A stretch of 64,000 nt of DNA from CAVXFB01 sp963760935 (GTDB taxonomy: Bacteria > Planctomycetota > Planctomycetia > Pirellulales > Thermoguttaceae), in the NCBI GenBank assembly GCA_963760935.1, contig CAVXFB010000008.1:186001-250000 (forward strand), read 5' to 3'. Of this stretch, positions 18,073 through 27,739 are shown piece after piece. The notes beneath the pieces are model-generated. The model had not been told where the DNA came from. It did not search any database and was given only the letters and a program-made list of their open reading frames with translations. The translations under genes were made by a program, and so were the position numbers. The first letter of the stretch is position 1, and each line of letters opens with the position of its first letter.

Positions 18073-19032
18073 GTGAAAAGGACATTGTGCGTGCATCCCG
18101 ATATCACCCCGTTCTCCATTGGATTTGATCTCGAGCGCTATGGACCACTTGCCACCAAAGGGGCACCCCCTTCGCTGCGGCAGAGTCGACGCTATTGCCG
18201 ACGTTTGGCCGCAGCACACTACGAAAATTTCACCGTCGCCAGCCGGCTCATGCCGCGCCGCCTGCGGCAACATGTCTCGAACATCTACGCGTACTGCCGT
18301 TGGGCCGACGACTTGGCCGACGAACTTGGCGACTCACAGCACAGCCTGAGCATGCTGGATTGGTGGGAAGGGGAGCTTCGCCGGTGCTATCAAGGCGAAG
18401 CCGTGCATCCGGTATTTATCGCGCTGGCCGAGACGATCCGCCGCTTCGACATCCCGATCGAGCCGTTTCTCGATTTGCTGGTTGCGTTTCGGCAGGACCA
18501 GCAGGTCACGCGCTACGACACGATCGAACAACTCCTCGAATACTGCCGCTACTCGGCCAGCCCTGTCGGTCGGCTTGTTCTGTATCTTGGTCGATGCCAC
18601 ACGCCCAATCGGCTGCGATTGGCCGACTCGATTTGTACCGGCTTGCAGTTGGCCAATTTTTGCCAGGACGTGGCACGCGATTGGGACCGCGGCCGTGTCT
18701 ATCTGCCACAGAACGCCTGCCGGCGATTTGGCTATGACGAAGCGATGTTCTCGCGTCATGACTGTAACGACGCCTTTCGTCGCTTGCTGGCTGCTCAGGT
18801 GGAGCAGGCCGAGGGCTGGCTACGCAGCGGCACGCCGCTGGCGTCAATGATGCCGCCCGGCCTGCGGCTGCCGGTGGCATTGTTCGTCGAAGGCGGATTG
18901 GCTACGCTGGAGGCCATCCGCCGACAGCGCTACGACGTCTGGTTGCGGAGGCCAACAGTGTCCAAGCTTGAGAAGTTCCGTTTGCTAATCCGGTGCGCAT
19001 GCAAAATGGCGAGAAAGCAAGCGCCGGAGTGA
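18073..19032 (+). CDS. hpnC: Hydroxysqualene synthase / squalene synthase-like protein HpnC
   Basis: I chose the GTG at 18073 (preceded by GAGGGACGGG) because the upstream open frame is a simple repeat; a start at 18004 cannot be excluded. The product has the trans-isoprenyl diphosphate synthase fold of the squalene/phytoene synthase family: AAHYENFTVASRLMPRRLR, first Asp-rich motif as RWADDLADELGD, and second as FCQDVARDWDRGRVYLP. HpnC converts presqualene diphosphate to hydroxysqualene between HpnD and HpnE. It opens a plus-strand run of six genes. In planctomycetes this squalene may feed hopanoids, sterols or C30 carotenoids; no cyclase or desaturase is in the window. Confidence 0.88.
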   Translation: MKRTLCVHPDITPFSIGFDLERYGPLATKGAPPSLRQSRRYCRRLAAAHYENFTVASRLMPRRLRQHVSNIYAYCRWADDLADELGDSQHSLSMLDWWEGELRRCYQGEAVHPVFIALAETIRRFDIPIEPFLDLLVAFRQDQQVTRYDTIEQLLEYCRYSASPVGRLVLYLGRCHTPNRLRLADSICTGLQLANFCQDVARDWDRGRVYLPQNACRRFGYDEAMFSRHDCNDAFRRLLAAQVEQAEGWLRSGTPLASMMPPGLRLPVALFVEGGLATLEAIRRQRYDVWLRRPTVSKLEKFRLLIRCACKMARKQAPE

Positions 19033-19060
19033 TCGTTTAGCAAGATCGAGCAAAGCACGC

Positions 19061-20032
19061 ATGACTCAGTGTCATCCTGATTCTCGTCCTAATGCAGATA
19101 ATCGCGAGATGCTTCGCCGCGTTTGCCATGACAGCCTCATTAGCACCAGCTACCGCGAATGTCGGCGAATGGCCCGACGTGCGGGCTCCAATTTCTACGC
19201 GAGTTTCTTGCTGTTGCCGAAGCAGCAGCGGCGCGCCCTGGAGGCCCTCTACGCCTTCATGCGCCACACCGACGATTTGGCCGACGCAACGGACGCCCCT
19301 GCACGACGCCGCGAAGAACTCGCGGCCTGGCGCACCGCACTGGAAATGGCCGTGTGCCCCGCTGGAGACTTCGCATCAACGGCCCTGCCGCCCGCATCCC
19401 CGATAACCAGTATCTTGCCCGCCTTGGTCGACGCCATCGAGCGTTTCCACATTCCCGTCGAGCATCTGCGAGCGGTGATTGATGGTGTGGAGATGGATCT
19501 GGATCGGCGGCGTTTCGAGACTTTCGACGAACTGCGAACGTACTGCGAGCGCGTCGCCTCGGCGGTCGGCCTGGCCTGCATTCACATTTGGGGATTCCGC
19601 GGGCACGAGGCATTGGAACCGGCTCGGCAGGCCGGCATCGCCATGCAATTGACCAACATCCTTCGCGATCTGAAGGAAGACGCAGCCGCCGGTCGCATTT
19701 ACCTGCCGCTAGCCGATCTGCGGACGTGCGACTACAGCGTGGATGACCTGACGGCCGGCGTGGTCGACCAGCGGTTCCATCGACTAATGGCAATGGAGGT
19801 CGAGCGGGCCGAGCAGTTCTATCGCCAGGGGAGCGAATTGATGCCGTTGCTTGAGCCGGCGGGCCGGCGCGTCTTCGGGCTCATGATGGCGACATATCGA
19901 TCGCTGCTAAAGCGGATCGCGTGTCATCCGTCCGACGTGTTTCAACGCCGCGTTCGGCTGAGTCGATTCACTCGGCTGAGGCTCGCAGCGCGTTGGTTGC
20001 TGTGGCCACCTTCCAAGGACTGGTTACGATGA
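19061..20032 (+). CDS. hpnD: Presqualene diphosphate synthase HpnD
   Basis: The 323-residue product belongs to the squalene/phytoene synthase family. Motifs are FYASFLLLPKQQRRALEALY, AFMRHTDDLADATD (first Asp-rich motif) and QLTNILRDLKEDAAAGRIYL (second Asp-rich motif). HpnD joins two farnesyl diphosphates into presqualene diphosphate. It starts 28 bases after hpnC, and its TGA overlaps the ATG of hpnE as ATGA (20029-20032). A later start near 19109 (MLRRVCHDSL) is possible, since the first ~20 residues are not typical of the family. Confidence 0.88.
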   Translation: MTQCHPDSRPNADNREMLRRVCHDSLISTSYRECRRMARRAGSNFYASFLLLPKQQRRALEALYAFMRHTDDLADATDAPARRREELAAWRTALEMAVCPAGDFASTALPPASPITSILPALVDAIERFHIPVEHLRAVIDGVEMDLDRRRFETFDELRTYCERVASAVGLACIHIWGFRGHEALEPARQAGIAMQLTNILRDLKEDAAAGRIYLPLADLRTCDYSVDDLTAGVVDQRFHRLMAMEVERAEQFYRQGSELMPLLEPAGRRVFGLMMATYRSLLKRIACHPSDVFQRRVRLSRFTRLRLAARWLLWPPSKDWLR

Positions 20033-21375
20033 CGGACCGCTCACCCTCGGTGGCGATTGTCGGTGGTGGTTTGGCCGGCATGGCCGCGGCCGTCGCCGCT
20101 GTGGAACGAGGTGTTTGCGTCGAATTGTTCGAGGCGGCCCCGCGTCTCGGCGGCCGAGCAGGATCGATGCTCGACACGACAACAGGCCAGCGCATCGATT
20201 ATTGTCAGCACGTCGCGATGGGCTGCTGTCGCAGCTTTCTCGATTTCTGTCGCCGCACGGGCATTGACGACTGTTTTGATCGCTCCACAATTCTGCACTT
20301 CATCGCGCCCGACGCAGCGCAGCACGACTTCACACCAAGCCGGTGGCTGCCTGCGCCGCTGCATCTACTGCCGGGCCTGATGAATCTGAAGTACCTGACG
20401 CTCGGTGAGCGATGCGGCATCGTGCGAGCACTGATCACGCTGATGCGGCAGAAGGAACAGCGTACCACCCATGCCAACGCTCTCACAGGCGGAGAGCGGA
20501 CCGTGGGAGCATGGCTAAAGCGCCATCGTCAATCGGAGCGCGCCATCGATCAATTCTGGTCGGTCGTGTTGGTTAGCGCACTCGGAGAGACCGTCGACCA
20601 CGCATCGCTGCCGGCCGCACGGCAAGTCTTTCGCGAGGGCTTCCTTGGGTCGCGCGACGCGAGCGATCTACTGCTGCCACGATGGCCGCTGGGCGACATT
20701 CTTCACGATCGCGTGGGCAAGCGGCTGATCGATCGGGGCGTCAAGGTTCATCTCGCCACACCCGTTCATCACATTGACGTTTGGCCAAATCATCCACCCG
20801 TGTTGATCCTTGCCGATGGCACGCGACGCGTGTTCGATTTCGCAATCGTTGCCGTACCGTGGCGAAACGTGCGGGACATGTTCGCCAACGCCGCCTTGGC
20901 CGCTTTCCCGGCACTTGCCGGCGTGGAACAGATTGAGCCGGCGGCGATCACGGCCGTCCATCTTTGGTTCGACCGCCCGGTGACGGCTCTTGCGCATGCC
21001 GTGCTCGTCGGTCGACGGAGCCAGTGGGCGTTCACTCGCCTCGACGGTGCAGGACAACAGCACGTGCAAGTTGTCATCAGTGCTTCGCACCGATTGCCGC
21101 GCCTAGGACACGATGAACTACTGGGCGAAGTGCGACGCGAACTCGAGGCGATTTGGCCGACAGCCCGGGACGCCCGATTGCTGCACGGCCGCGTAATCGC
21201 GCAGCCGACGGCCATTTTTTCGATGACGCCCGAGGTCGAACGCTTTCGCCCCCCGCAGCAGACGCCGATCGCCACGCTGGCGTTGGCCGGCGATTGGACA
21301 GCCACCGGATGGCCCGCTACGATGGAAGGGGCCGTGCGGAGCGGGCTATCAGCGGTGAAGGCACTCGCGTCATGA
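20029..21375 (+). CDS. hpnE: Hydroxysqualene dehydroxylase HpnE (FAD-dependent amine oxidase-like)
   Basis: The 448-residue flavoprotein starts at the ATG inside the ATGA overlap with hpnD. The dinucleotide-binding motif is VAIVGGGLAGMAAAVAAVER, followed by ELFEAAPRLGGRAGS, as in the HpnE/CrtI/amine-oxidase family. YCQHVAMGCCRSFLDFCRRT matches the squalene-associated group, and the C-terminal FAD signature is LALAGDWTATGWPATMEGAV. It reduces hydroxysqualene to squalene, completing HpnC-D-E. Its stop overlaps the next start by ATGA (21372-21375), so the glycosyltransferase is probably co-translated. Confidence 0.9.
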   Translation: MTDRSPSVAIVGGGLAGMAAAVAAVERGVCVELFEAAPRLGGRAGSMLDTTTGQRIDYCQHVAMGCCRSFLDFCRRTGIDDCFDRSTILHFIAPDAAQHDFTPSRWLPAPLHLLPGLMNLKYLTLGERCGIVRALITLMRQKEQRTTHANALTGGERTVGAWLKRHRQSERAIDQFWSVVLVSALGETVDHASLPAARQVFREGFLGSRDASDLLLPRWPLGDILHDRVGKRLIDRGVKVHLATPVHHIDVWPNHPPVLILADGTRRVFDFAIVAVPWRNVRDMFANAALAAFPALAGVEQIEPAAITAVHLWFDRPVTALAHAVLVGRRSQWAFTRLDGAGQQHVQVVISASHRLPRLGHDELLGEVRRELEAIWPTARDARLLHGRVIAQPTAIFSMTPEVERFRPPQQTPIATLALAGDWTATGWPATMEGAVRSGLSAVKALAS

Positions 21376-22718
21376 AAATCGTGTATCTCGCGGCCGGCGC
21401 CGGATCGATGTATTGCGGCAGTTGCCTGCACGGCAACACGCTGGCCGCCGCGCTGTGCGCCGTGGGCGAGGACTGCCTGTTGGCGCCGATGTATACGCCG
21501 CTGCGCACGGACGAGGACAACGTCGGCATCGAGCGCGTTGCGTTTGGCGGAATCAACGTCTATCTGCAACAGCATTCCGCGATCTTCCGCCACACCCCTT
21601 GGGCGTTCGACCGCCTGTTGGATCGCCCGGGCCTGCTCCGCTGGGCAACGCACCGCAGCACCAGCGTGCGGCCGGAGCGCCTCGGACCGCTGACGGTTTC
21701 GATGCTCGAAGGCGAGTATGGCCGGCAACGGAAAGAGGTCGCGAAATTGGTCGACTGGCTCGCCCGCGATGTGCGACCGGATATCGTGCATTTGAACAAT
21801 GCCATGCTGATGGGAGTCGCCCGCGAAATCACGCGCCGACTCGATGTCCCGGTTGTGTGCAGTCTTTCCGGCGAAGACAGTTTTTTGGAGAAGCTGCCCG
21901 AGCCGTACCACGGCCGAGCGTTGGCAGTGCTGCAAGAGCGTAGCGACGACGTGGCCTCGTTCGTGGCGATGAACGACTATTACGCGAAATTCATGGCCGA
22001 GTACTTGCACGTGTCGCCGCAGCGGATCTGCGTGTTGCCACCGGGGTTGAACCTGTCCGGCCACGGCACGCGGCAGCCCGGCGAGCGACCTTTCACCATC
22101 GGGTATATCGCCCGAGTTTGTCCCGATAAGGGCCTGCATCAACTCGCGGGCGCACTACGATATCTGGCGGAAGACGCCGATCTGCCGCCAGTCAGCGTGC
22201 GTGCGGCGGGCTATCTCGACGCGGCCGATCGCCCATATTTGGAGCGCATTCATCAAGACATTAGCGACGCCGGCCTGGCCGAGCGATTCGAGTATGTCGG
22301 CGAGCTCGATCGGGCAGAGAAGATCGCCTTCCTGCAATCGCTTGACCTGTTCTGCCTGCCAACGGTGTACCGCGAGAGCAAGGGACTTTCCGTGATCGAG
22401 GCGTGGGCAAACGCCGTTCCGGCCGTGCTGCCGGCCCACGGAGCGTTTCCTGAAATGGTCGATGACACGGGCGGCGGTCTGTTGTGCGAACCAAACGACT
22501 CGGCGGCGCTGGCCGCCGCTCTGAAACGAATGGCATTGGACGCCACGCTCGCGGCCGAGTGCGGCCGGCGGGCACAACAAGCCGTTCATCAGCGGTACAA
22601 TGCGCAACGGATGGCCGAGCGAATGATCGACATGTACCAAAATGTGATCGACGGGTGGCGAAGCCGTCGCACTGCCGAATTGACCTCGCTCTGCGGGAGA
22701 GGGGACCGACACTTATGA
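21372..22718 (+). CDS. GT4-type (GT-B) glycosyltransferase
   Basis: The 448-residue product starts in an ATGA overlap with hpnE. The N-terminal half has MKIVYLAAGAGSMYCGSCLH and LLAPMYTPLRTDEDN, typical of a Cys-containing GT4 subgroup. The C-terminal donor domain has IGYIARVCPDKGLHQL, ESKGLSVIEAWANAVPAVLP and GGGLLCEPNDSAALAAAL, with the E-x7-E motif of retaining GT-B enzymes. It has no signal peptide or membrane helix and is presumably cytosolic. Tight coupling to squalene genes suggests it glycosylates a squalene-derived or other envelope lipid; acceptor and sugar are unknown. Its stop also overlaps the next start (ATGA, 22715-22718). Confidence 0.85.
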   Translation: MKIVYLAAGAGSMYCGSCLHGNTLAAALCAVGEDCLLAPMYTPLRTDEDNVGIERVAFGGINVYLQQHSAIFRHTPWAFDRLLDRPGLLRWATHRSTSVRPERLGPLTVSMLEGEYGRQRKEVAKLVDWLARDVRPDIVHLNNAMLMGVAREITRRLDVPVVCSLSGEDSFLEKLPEPYHGRALAVLQERSDDVASFVAMNDYYAKFMAEYLHVSPQRICVLPPGLNLSGHGTRQPGERPFTIGYIARVCPDKGLHQLAGALRYLAEDADLPPVSVRAAGYLDAADRPYLERIHQDISDAGLAERFEYVGELDRAEKIAFLQSLDLFCLPTVYRESKGLSVIEAWANAVPAVLPAHGAFPEMVDDTGGGLLCEPNDSAALAAALKRMALDATLAAECGRRAQQAVHQRYNAQRMAERMIDMYQNVIDGWRSRRTAELTSLCGRGDRHL

Positions 22719-23419
22719 CGCTACTGGTCGAACATATTGTCAAGCACTATCCGACTCGTGGCGAGCCGCTCGTCGTGCTCCGCGACGTCTCGTTGGAGTT
22801 GAAGGCGGCGGAGAGTCTGGCAATCGTTGGTCCAAGTGGGTCTGGCAAAAGTACCCTGCTGAGTATTATTGGCGCATTGGAAACGGCTGACAACGGTCGC
22901 GTGACGCTCGACGGTCAAGACCCGGCTACGCTCGACGAGCCCGAGCTGGCGCGATTCCGCCGCCGGCAGATTGGCTTCGTGTTCCAAGATCATCACTTGC
23001 TGCCGCAGTGTTCGGTGTTGGAAAATGTGTTGGTGCCAACCGTCGCCGACGGAAAGACACTACCGGCTGCCTTCGATCGTGCCCGAATGCTCTTGGAGCG
23101 GGTCGGCCTGAGCGATCGGCTCGAACATCGACCGGCGGAACTTTCCGGCGGCGAGAAGCAGCGGGTGGCGCTGGCTAGGGCGATGATCAACGCCCCGCGA
23201 TTGCTCTTGGCCGATGAACCGACCGGCAATCTCGATCGGACGACGGCCGCCCGCGTCAGCGAGCTGTTGGTGGAACTTCAGCAGCAGGAGCAAACCATGC
23301 TGATCGTAGTCACGCATAGCCAACGTCTGGCGGCGATGATGTCTCGGAAGGTCGAACTAGATGAAGGAATACTGAAAGGGATGGACAACGAGGGACCGGA
23401 GATGACCGACAGGGACTAG
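22715..23419 (+). CDS. ABC transporter ATP-binding protein, LolD/MacB-type
   Basis: The 234-residue ATPase has Walker A GPSGSGKST (~residue 41), Q-loop FVFQDHHLLPQCSVLENVLV, signature LSGGEKQRVALARA and Walker B LLLADEPTGNLD, with the switch His in VVTHSQRL. The VFQDHxLLP and DEPTGNLD forms place it in the LolD/MacB/FtsE group that works with FtsX-like permeases. It starts in an ATGA overlap with the glycosyltransferase and is followed after 53 bases by a very large FtsX-type permease, its evident partner. Likely roles are lipoprotein or lipid extraction, or mechanotransmission across the periplasm. Confidence 0.92.
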   Translation: MTLLVEHIVKHYPTRGEPLVVLRDVSLELKAAESLAIVGPSGSGKSTLLSIIGALETADNGRVTLDGQDPATLDEPELARFRRRQIGFVFQDHHLLPQCSVLENVLVPTVADGKTLPAAFDRARMLLERVGLSDRLEHRPAELSGGEKQRVALARAMINAPRLLLADEPTGNLDRTTAARVSELLVELQQQEQTMLIVVTHSQRLAAMMSRKVELDEGILKGMDNEGPEMTDRD

Positions 23420-23472
23420 GCAATCCCTGATGTTCATTCCATCCCGCTCCCAGCCCTCTGCCCTTGTTCGTT

Positions 23473-26400
23473 ATGTCACCATACCGCCTCATTATCGCAT
23501 CGCTTCGCTACCATTGGCGCACAAACCTCGCCGTGGCGTGCGGCGTGGCCGTGGGCACGGCCATCTTGACCGGTGCGCTGCTGGTAGGCGATTCGATGCG
23601 CGGCAGCCTGCGCGAGTTGACCCTCGAACGACTCGGCCGCATCAACCAAGCACTGGTGAGCGACCATTTCGTGCGTGCCGCCCTGGCCGATGACGTCGCG
23701 GGCGAACAGTTCGCTGCGCCCGTCATCCTGCTCCGCATTAGCATGGAGAGCGTGCCGCCTGCCTCTATCCGCGCCCCGCATGTGGCTCTGATTGGCTGCG
23801 ACGAGCGATTCTGGCACATGGGCACGGGCGGGCCGAAAGCGTTGCCGCGTTCTCGCGAAATCGTGCTCAATCGGCCGCTGGCCGAGCAGCTTGACGTGCG
23901 CCGCGGCGATACGGTTCTCCTCCGCCTTCCACACCTCGGCGCGGTTCCGGCCGACAGTGCCCTGGGCCGCAAACAAGAGACAGTCCGCACGCAGCGCGTG
24001 ACTGTGAGCGATATTATCGAGACCGACGGCCTGGGCCGCTTCGGATTGCGGCCCACGCAACGCGTGCCGCACAATGCCTACGTCTCGCTGGAGTGGCTCC
24101 AGGATCAATTGGCACAGCCGGGCGGCGCCAACGCTATCCTGGTCGCCGGTGGCGAAGAGGCCAACGGTCCGCAGCTAACCGCCGGACAACTGAAACTGAC
24201 CGATTACGGCCTGCATATCAAGAAGACGGCGCGCGGTTACTGGAACATTACGTCCGACCGCATGCTGTTAGATACGAGGACCGAGCAGGCGATTTTGAAG
24301 GCACTGGTTTTGTCCGCAGTCCAGAAGGGGACGGTCCCATTTTCGTCGAACGAAAATCGGGACAGTCCCCACGCCCAGTTGGCGCTAACGTACCTGGCCA
24401 ACACCTTGGCCTGCCACGATCGTACAATACCATACTCGACCGTCACGGCCATCGACTTCTCGGAGTCGCCGCCGTTGGGACCGTTTCTTTCGACCGAGGG
24501 AAAGCCGCTGCCGCCGCTCGGTTCGGGCGAAATCGCCTTGAACGCCTGGGCCGCCGATGAATTGCACGCCAAGCTGGGCGATGCAATTCGCGTGAGCTAC
24601 TTCGAACCGGAGAGCGTCGAAGGGCAAGTCCGCGAAGCGACCGCCACCCTGCGCCTGGCAGCCATCGTACGACTGAGCGATGCGGCCGACGACCGTGCGC
24701 TGACACCGACGGTCAAGGGACTGACAGACGAGCAGACGATGGCCGATTGGGACCCGCCGTTTCCCTTCGATGCCAAGCGCATCCGGCCGGCCGACGAGAA
24801 GTATTGGGATCGTTACGGTCCGACGCCAAAGGCCTTCGTGTCGCTGGCGACCGGGCGGCGACTGTGGGGCAGCCGCTTCGGCCGCACAACGTCGATCCGC
24901 TTGGCGCAGCAGCCGCGGCAACTCGCAGAGCGGCTCGATCCGGCAGCCATGGGGCTGGTTTTCCAACCGGTACGACGCCAAGGGCTGGAAGCCGCGGCGA
25001 GAACCACACCGTTCGGCGTTCTATTCTTGTGTTTCAGTTTCTTCATCATCGTTGCGGCGGCGATGCTGGTGGCCCTGCTGTTCCGCCTCGGTGTCGAGCA
25101 GCGGGCGGCCCAACTCGGCACGCTGCTGGCCGTCGGCCTCGCACGGCGGCAGGTCGGACGCCTGCTGCTGGGCGAAGGACTGGCCGTCGCGGCCGCCGGA
25201 AGCTTGCTGGGCGTGCCACTGGGAATCGGCTATGCCGGCTTGCTATTAGTGGGGCTACGAACGTGGTGGCTGCCCGCGATCGGTACGCCATTGGTGCGAT
25301 TTCATTTTACGGCCGCCAGCTTGTCCATCGGCGCGGCCAGCGGCCTGCTGATTGCGATGGCGGTGATCTGGCTGTCGGTGCGACGATTGGGCCGCTTGCC
25401 GCTACGCTGGCTGCTGGCCGGCCAAACTGCGGTAGACCGCCCGTCACACGTGACACGGAAGACTCGTCGCCGTTTGCAAGTCGTACTGCTGCTGCTCGCA
25501 GTTGGGCCGACGACTACATTGCTGTTGCTTCAACCCGGCGAGCAATTGCAGGCCGGCGCATTCTTCTTGTGTGGCGCGACCGCTCTAGTGGCGTTGCTGG
25601 CGTTGCTGTGGATTCGCTTAAAGGCAGGCAGAACGGGCCCTGCTGTCAAGGTGGGCGGCGGCAATCTGTGGCGGATGGCGATGCGCAATGCCGCGCGAAA
25701 TGCCGGCCGCAGCACGCTGACCATTGGGCTCATGGCGGCCGCTACGTTCCTGATCGTGGCGGTGAGCGCCTTCCGTGTTGATCGCGCGACCAAACGCCCG
25801 CTAAGGATAGCAGCAACGGGGGCTTCGCGTTGGTGGCTGAAAGCGATCAGCCAATTTTCCAGAACTTCAACACGCGGCAAGGGCGAAAGGCGATCGGGTT
25901 TTCGTCCGACGACGAGACGTCATTGACGACCAGCTCGCTGATATCCATGCGACTTCATGGTGGCGACGATGCGAGTTGTCTGAATCTATATCGGCCGCGG
26001 CAGCCGCGTATATTGGGCGTATCGCCGGCCATGATCCGCCACGGCGGTTTTGCCTGGGCCGAGACGCCCATAGGAGTTAAAAATCCCTGGACGCTGCTGG
26101 AGCAAAAGTCCGATCCGGCGGTGCCTGTCATCTTGGAAAAGAATACGGCCAATTACGCGCTGAATCTGTGGGGCGGCCTCGGCGAGACGTTTTCGATCGA
26201 GGACGAGTTGGGTCGGCCGCTCCGGCTTCAAGTGGCTGCGCTCTTGGCCGACAGTGTGTTCCAGGGCGACCTCTTGATAAGCGAGCGCGCGTTCTTGCAG
26301 CATTTCCCCAATACGAGCGGCTACCGCTTCTTTCTCGTCGAAGCACCGGCCGAGCAAACGACGACCGTACGCCATGCGCTGGAGCGAAATCTGGGCGACT

Positions 26401-26846
26401 ACGGCTTCTCCGCCGAAACGACCGCCGAGCGACTGGCCACTTTCGTGACCATCCAGAACACGTATCTCTCGACGTTCCAGAGCCTCGGCGGATTGGGGCT
26501 CCTGCTGGGAACGATCGGCTTGGCGCTGGTGCAGTTGCGCAACGTCCTGGAGCGGCGTGGTGAGTTGGCCTTGCTGCGAGCGGCCGGTTTTCGTCGCATG
26601 CTACTGGCCCGACTCGTGCTGATTGAACACACGGTGCTGCTGACGGCCGGCCTGGGCGTCGGCGTGGTGGCTGCGATCCTGGCCGTCTTGCCCCATCTAC
26701 TGACTCGTAGCGGTTCGCTTCCCTGGGCGTCGCTGGCCGGTACGCTGGCCGTCGTCTTGATAGTGGGGCTAGCGGCTGGTCTCCTAGCTGTCCGAGCGGT
26801 GCTTCGCGCGCCGCTACTCCCAACATTGCGCGAAGAAAACCGTTAA
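23473..26846 (+). CDS. Large FtsX/MacB-type ABC permease, frameshifted near 25785, carrying an in-frame palindrome
   Basis: Two frames together encode one ~1,124-residue permease. The first frame has the N-terminal anchor (LIIASLRYHWRTNLAVACGV), a large periplasmic region and a first FtsX core (FGVLFLCFSFFIIVAAAMLV; GTLLAVGLARRQVGRLLLGE). It then reaches MRNAARNAGRSTLTIGLMAA and FLIVAVSAFRVD before derailing. The other frame resumes with KDSSNGGFALVAESDQPIFQ, a second periplasmic part and a second FtsX core (LGLLLGTIGLALVQLRNVLE; RRGELALLRAAGFRR). One missing base near 25785 explains the break. Bases 24327-24370 are a palindromic insert encoding KGTVPFSSNENRDSP. It partners with the upstream ATPase. 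Confidence 0.82.
24327..24370. repeat. In-frame palindromic element, family 1, copy A
   Basis: Left arm GGGGACGGTCCCATTTTCG and right arm CGAAAATCGGGACAGTCCCC close a 5-base loop, TCGAA. The 44 bases lie inside the permease gene, and the frame stays open through them. The arms match those of copy C at 61628-61694. The encoded peptide lies in the periplasmic region, where an extra loop may be tolerated. Confidence 0.8.
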
Positions 26847-26864
26847 GCGACCCCAGCCCGACCG

Positions 26865-27599
26865 TCATCTTCCGCGCTGTGATCCGAACCATTCGATGTG
26901 GCGGCGGGGGCAGAATTGAAATCCCTGGCTGGCGCAGTACGGTTCGAGCCACATAGCCTTCTCTGCAAGCCCTTCGACAGTCGTGCCTTGCGGCATGAGC
27001 ATCACACGGTCCCGCTCAAGCTGCGGAAACTCGGCCAGATACGTCTCGACTTCGCGACAATCGGCCGGGCTGTCAATGACGAACTTCAGTTGGTAATCGT
27101 GCTCGGCCGTAAGCTGGCGGATCACCTCCGGGGCGTGCCGATGCAGTTCGTGACGTCTGGCCCAGTGCGGGTCACTCACCGGCGGCGCCGAATTGGCGAG
27201 TTTTGGACTAATCGACATCAGATCGCAGGCCACGGGAAGATACAGCGTGCCGGACGTTTCGATCGTGATGTGCCAGCCATCGCGTTGCAGGACGTCGCAC
27301 AGCGGAATCAATTCGGCCGACAGCATCGGCTCGCCACCGGTAATGACAACGTGGTCGGCTGAACTGCCGGCGTCGACGGTGGCGGTGTCAATCCACGTCG
27401 GTCGCACGTGCCGCAGTTGTTCTACGCGATCGAGCGCCTCGGCAACCGACAGGTCTTCGCCTTCCGGCGTCCAGGAGGCGTAGGGCGTATCGCAATAGCC
27501 GCAGCGAAGGTTGCAGCCGCTGGTGCGCACGAAGACGCTCTCCGTGCCCGTCAGCCGGCCTTCACCTTGGATCGAGCGAAATATCTCGGCGATGTGCAT
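26865..27599 (-). CDS. queE: 7-carboxy-7-deazaguanine synthase (radical SAM, QueE)
   Basis: The ATG at 27599 gives MHIAEIFRSIQGEGRLTGTE, the typical QueE start. The radical SAM cysteines are in TSGCNLRCGYCDTPYASW (CX3CX2C), followed by HVVITGGEPML. The enzyme converts 6-carboxytetrahydropterin to 7-carboxy-7-deazaguanine in queuosine/preQ0 synthesis. It follows queC on the same strand; the short gap is filled by a long inverted repeat. The gene is convergent with the permease, 18 bases away. QueD and Tgt are not in the window. Confidence 0.94.
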   Translation of the reverse strand: MHIAEIFRSIQGEGRLTGTESVFVRTSGCNLRCGYCDTPYASWTPEGEDLSVAEALDRVEQLRHVRPTWIDTATVDAGSSADHVVITGGEPMLSAELIPLCDVLQRDGWHITIETSGTLYLPVACDLMSISPKLANSAPPVSDPHWARRHELHRHAPEVIRQLTAEHDYQLKFVIDSPADCREVETYLAEFPQLERDRVMLMPQGTTVEGLAEKAMWLEPYCASQGFQFCPRRHIEWFGSQRGR

Positions 27600-27614
27600 G
27601 GTGTGGGGAGGCAA

Positions 27615-27739
27615 GGGATTGGGGATTGGGGATTAGAGTCACCTGAGCGCAGCGAGGGATCTCATCATGCAAGATCATCGTTGCGCTCAGAATGCCAATA
27701 GTGTCTCATTGCCAGCCCTAATCCCTAAGCCCCAATCCC
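27615..27739. repeat. Long imperfect inverted repeat between queC and queE
   Basis: The outer arms are GGGATTGGGGATTGGGGATT (from 27615) and the near-complement of GGGATTGGGGCTTAGGGATT (27718-27739). Inner arms CTGAGCGCAGCG and CGTTGCGCTCAG add to the stem. The right arm encodes the last six codons and the TAG of queC, and the left arm ends 15 bases from the queE start. A single related arm is found at 36699-36727 before galT. Confidence 0.75.
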
